Part shown: one piece after another, positions 7,232 through 8,064 of the stretch | How positions within the stretch are numbered: position 1 is the first letter of the stretch | How the letters are laid out: each line of letters opens with the position of its first letter | DNA from: Acidobacteriota bacterium | Lineage (GTDB): Bacteria; Acidobacteriota; Terriglobia; Acidiferrales; UBA7541 | Assembly (NCBI GenBank): GCA_003133505.1 | Contig: PKXT01000312.1 | Location: 3,824-11,887, forward strand | Length of the DNA stretch: 8,064 nt | Direction: 5' to 3' | Notes under the pieces: model-generated | What the model saw: only the letters and a program-made list of their open reading frames with translations | Databases searched by the model: none | Told to the model about the DNA's origin: nothing | Program-made: the position numbers and the translations under genes

Positions 7232-8064
7232 ATGCCAATGGGCCGCAACGGAGCTGGCAATCCAGCGGTAGCAATCATTGGTGGCGGATTGAGCGGCACG
7301 CTGCTAGCCATTCAGTTGCTGCAGCGAGCGAGCAATCTGGATATCACAGTTATTGAGCCGCGTGAGGAGCTAGGCCTCGGAATTGCCTATTCGACACGAG
7401 AATCCCACCATCTGCTGAACGTCCGCGCCGGAGCAATTAGCGCCTTGCCAGACAGGCCGGCGCATTTCCTCGGGTGGCTGACCCAACATAGTCCAAAGCT
7501 GGCGGTGAGTGATTCATTCGTACCGCGGCGCACATACGGCAGGTATATCCGAGACCTGCTGGACACGGCAAAGTCCCAAGCCAATCCATCAGTTCAGTTT
7601 GAGCACCGGCGCGCGGAGGCGATTGCGGTGGAGCGTGGCGGCCGGGGAATCGAAGTTGTTTTGCGCGATGGAGACATCGTTTCGACAGACTATGCGGTGG
7701 TGGCGCTAGGCAACTCCTATTCGAGTTGCGCCCCAGTAGAGGCATTTTCCGCAAGCACCCCCGCGGGCTACTTTTCATCGCCGTGGGACCCGGAATCTCT
7801 GGGAAACCTCACAGAAGACGGAGCCGTGGTGCTAATCGGCGCAGGGCTTACGGCGGTGGACACGATACTGAGCCTGCAAGCGCAGGGGCATCGCGGGTCC
7901 ATACACGTGATTTCGCGACACGGATTAATGCCACAAGTTCATGGGCACGGCAATAGCGCGCCAGTGAACTTCGATGACGTGCGGACCCTTCCGGTGTCAG
8001 GTTCGATCCGGGCTTTGCTAGGGGCGGTACGCGGAAAGGTTGCCCGGGTTCAGGCGCAAGGCGG
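7232..8064 (+). CDS. YdhS-like FAD/NAD(P)-binding protein, C-terminus cut off by window edge
   Basis: The frame is open for 277 codons to the right edge. The N-terminus has an FAD-binding Rossmann motif, VAIIGGGLSGTLLAIQLL (residues 13-30), ending in an acidic residue after strand 2 (ITVIEPREELGLGIAYS). It continues with HHLLNVRAGAIS, FLGWL and FVPRRTYGRYIRDLL (96-110), which are typical of the NAD_binding_9 / COG4529 family that includes E. coli YdhS. A second nucleotide-binding motif, VVLIGAGLTAVDTILSLQ (199-216), and VISRHGLMPQVHGHG (226-240) follow. Family members are flavin-dependent proteins of poorly defined function, some tied to redox or hydroxylase-like roles; I assign no substrate. 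It is the first gene after the consensus promoter. An alternative start at 7148 adds 28 residues, including a basic stretch (RTWKKKPFR); an ATG at 7238 is also possible. Confidence 0.88.
   Translation, partial: MPMGRNGAGNPAVAIIGGGLSGTLLAIQLLQRASNLDITVIEPREELGLGIAYSTRESHHLLNVRAGAISALPDRPAHFLGWLTQHSPKLAVSDSFVPRRTYGRYIRDLLDTAKSQANPSVQFEHRRAEAIAVERGGRGIEVVLRDGDIVSTDYAVVALGNSYSSCAPVEAFSASTPAGYFSSPWDPESLGNLTEDGAVVLIGAGLTAVDTILSLQAQGHRGSIHVISRHGLMPQVHGHGNSAPVNFDDVRTLPVSGSIRALLGAVRGKVARVQAQG

Overview
The window reads as a piece of a bacterial chromosome with moderately high GC and no phage, plasmid or insertion-sequence genes. The protein types recall an acidobacterium or a similar soil heterotroph: a secreted M28 peptidase with a long Pro/Gln/Ser linker, an S58/DmpA-type aminopeptidase, a CocE-type hydrolase and a RocA-type dehydrogenase. 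This is an impression from protein style, not a database result.

Left part (1-4303, minus strand): a three-gene cassette transcribed right to left. It starts with a class III PLP-dependent aminotransferase (broken), followed by an intact 783-residue glutamate-carboxypeptidase-II-like M28 metallopeptidase, then an S58 (DmpA/BapA-type) aminopeptidase that leaves the window at the left edge. Both junctions are 4-base ATGA overlaps, so the genes were built as one translationally coupled operon. Both peptidases carry N-terminal export signals; the aminotransferase does not.

Middle part (about 4256-5267): the aminotransferase and a plus-strand CocE/NonD-family hydrolase remnant diverge from one point near 4256-4280. 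The hydrolase has lost its whole N-terminal catalytic half there. Both genes carry several inactivating lesions, six in all between 3453 and about 4885: three frameshifts or stops in each. The long genes on either side are intact. This looks like a local deletion scar with decay on both sides, although assembly errors cannot be excluded from one sequence.

Right part (5268-8064, plus strand): an intact 528-residue L-glutamate gamma-semialdehyde (1-pyrroline-5-carboxylate) dehydrogenase with a strong ribosome binding site. It is followed by a 288-base AT-rich gap holding a perfect-consensus sigma-70 promoter (TTGACA, 17 bases, TATAAT). That promoter drives a YdhS-like FAD/NAD(P)-binding protein that leaves the window at the right edge.

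Taken together, the genes suggest scavenging of peptides and amino acids: two exported peptidases, a former hydrolase and aminotransferase, and the last step of proline-to-glutamate catabolism. The link is inferred from proximity. I did not find a convincing undescribed biological system; the most notable feature is the two-sided decay zone.
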